Source: Clostridia bacterium (GTDB lineage Bacteria; Bacillota; Clostridia; Monoglobales; Monoglobaceae). Taken from it: a stretch of 42,892 nucleotides of DNA. Below, in pieces: positions 42,782 through 42,892 of this stretch. Positions within the stretch are counted from its first letter, which is position 1; each line of letters opens with the position of its first letter. The notes beneath the pieces were generated by a model. That model did no database searches. It worked only from the letters and a program-made list of their open reading frames with translations, and was not told the DNA's origin. The stretch spans positions 1-42,892 of the forward strand of contig JAFYXL010000032.1 of the NCBI GenBank assembly GCA_017546165.1, written 5' to 3'. The translations under genes were made by a program, and so were the position numbers.

Positions 42782-42810
42782 TTGACAATTGAGAAACGAT
42801 GTGGTAATAT
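42782..42810 (+). promoter_or_regulatory. Outward promoter at the right edge
   Basis: TTGACA (42782-42787), 17-base spacer, TAATAT (42805-42810). No reading frame follows within the window. Confidence 0.82.
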
Positions 42811-42875
42811 AAACGAGTTGCGCCGTTAAAAGGGTGTGAGCTCAAAAAAGAATTTAAAAAAATTCAAAAAAAGGG

Positions 42876-42892
42876 TTGACAAAAGCTTGACG
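42876..42892 (+). promoter_or_regulatory. Further -35 boxes at the right edge, truncated
   Basis: TTGACA (42876-42881) and TTGACG (42887-42892) lie 11 bases apart after an A-rich tract. The matching -10 box would be outside the window. With the promoter at 42782 this looks like the tandem-promoter region of a stable-RNA operon. Confidence 0.5.

Overview
The window is an AT-rich chromosomal segment from a low-GC, Gram-positive-type anaerobe, most likely class Clostridia. The evidence is consensus TTGACA-N17-TATAAT promoters, strong purine-rich ribosome binding sites with several TTG/GTG starts, a glmS self-cleaving ribozyme, an S-layer-homology lipoprotein, a K+-type membrane pyrophosphatase, an oxygen-independent HemW-type radical SAM protein and tRNA genes that all encode CCA. 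I see no transposase, phage gene or CRISPR array. A genus cannot be named from sequence alone.

Layout. 1-570: a tRNA-Pro(CGG) unit, then a strikingly symmetric 'fishbone' palindromic repeat and a second tRNA-type terminator behind what looks like a tRNA 3' fossil. 570-3465 (minus): two exported proteins, an SLH plus PstS-like fusion and a lipoprotein with a GGADGPT motif. 3648-6095 (plus): a manganese-catalase-family protein and an ABC-F ATPase. 6168-14160 (minus): membrane pyrophosphatase, AGCS amino-acid symporter, tRNA-Arg, then galE-lepA-hemW. 14298-16697: tRNA-Met, tRNA-Glu, an AbrB/glycosyltransferase operon and tRNA-Pro(GGG). 16802-20389 (minus): an OFA-type MFS transporter and a MarR/acyl-CoA-synthetase operon. 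20473-26494: a PflA-like radical SAM protein, a calcium-type P-ATPase, an M16 peptidase and a DMT transporter. 26603-30312 (plus): a PTS operon (EI, EIIA, EIICB) without HPr. 30380-30632: tRNA-Leu and tRNA-Gln. 30809-35063 (minus): ribozyme-controlled glmS, then glmM and a stand-alone GlmU acetyltransferase domain. 35162-36937 (minus): a Na/Pi cotransporter with a PhoU-like tail. 37121-41664 (plus): a tightly packed seven-gene operon. 41885-42679 (minus): birA. The right edge holds tandem strong promoters pointing out of the window.

The most unusual content is: (1) the seven-gene operon, with three M42 peptidase paralogues of which the third has lost most metal/catalytic residues, followed by a tandem ACT protein, a Cys-cluster/acidic-tail protein, a rhodanese lipoprotein and a membrane zinc-ribbon protein; (2) a G[LI]IGGADGPTAI motif just behind the lipobox Cys of two otherwise unrelated lipoproteins about 38 kb apart; (3) a UDP-GlcNAc precursor operon whose GlmU is cut down to the acetyltransferase half, behind a glmS ribozyme and mutually exclusive hairpins; (4) a family of multi-arm palindromic elements next to tRNA-type terminators.

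Most genes are ordinary metabolism or transport. Cell-wall amino-sugar synthesis (glmS-glmM-acetyltransferase), sugar uptake (PTS), ion and phosphate transport (pyrophosphatase, Ca-ATPase, Na/Pi) and peptide turnover (M42, M16) dominate.
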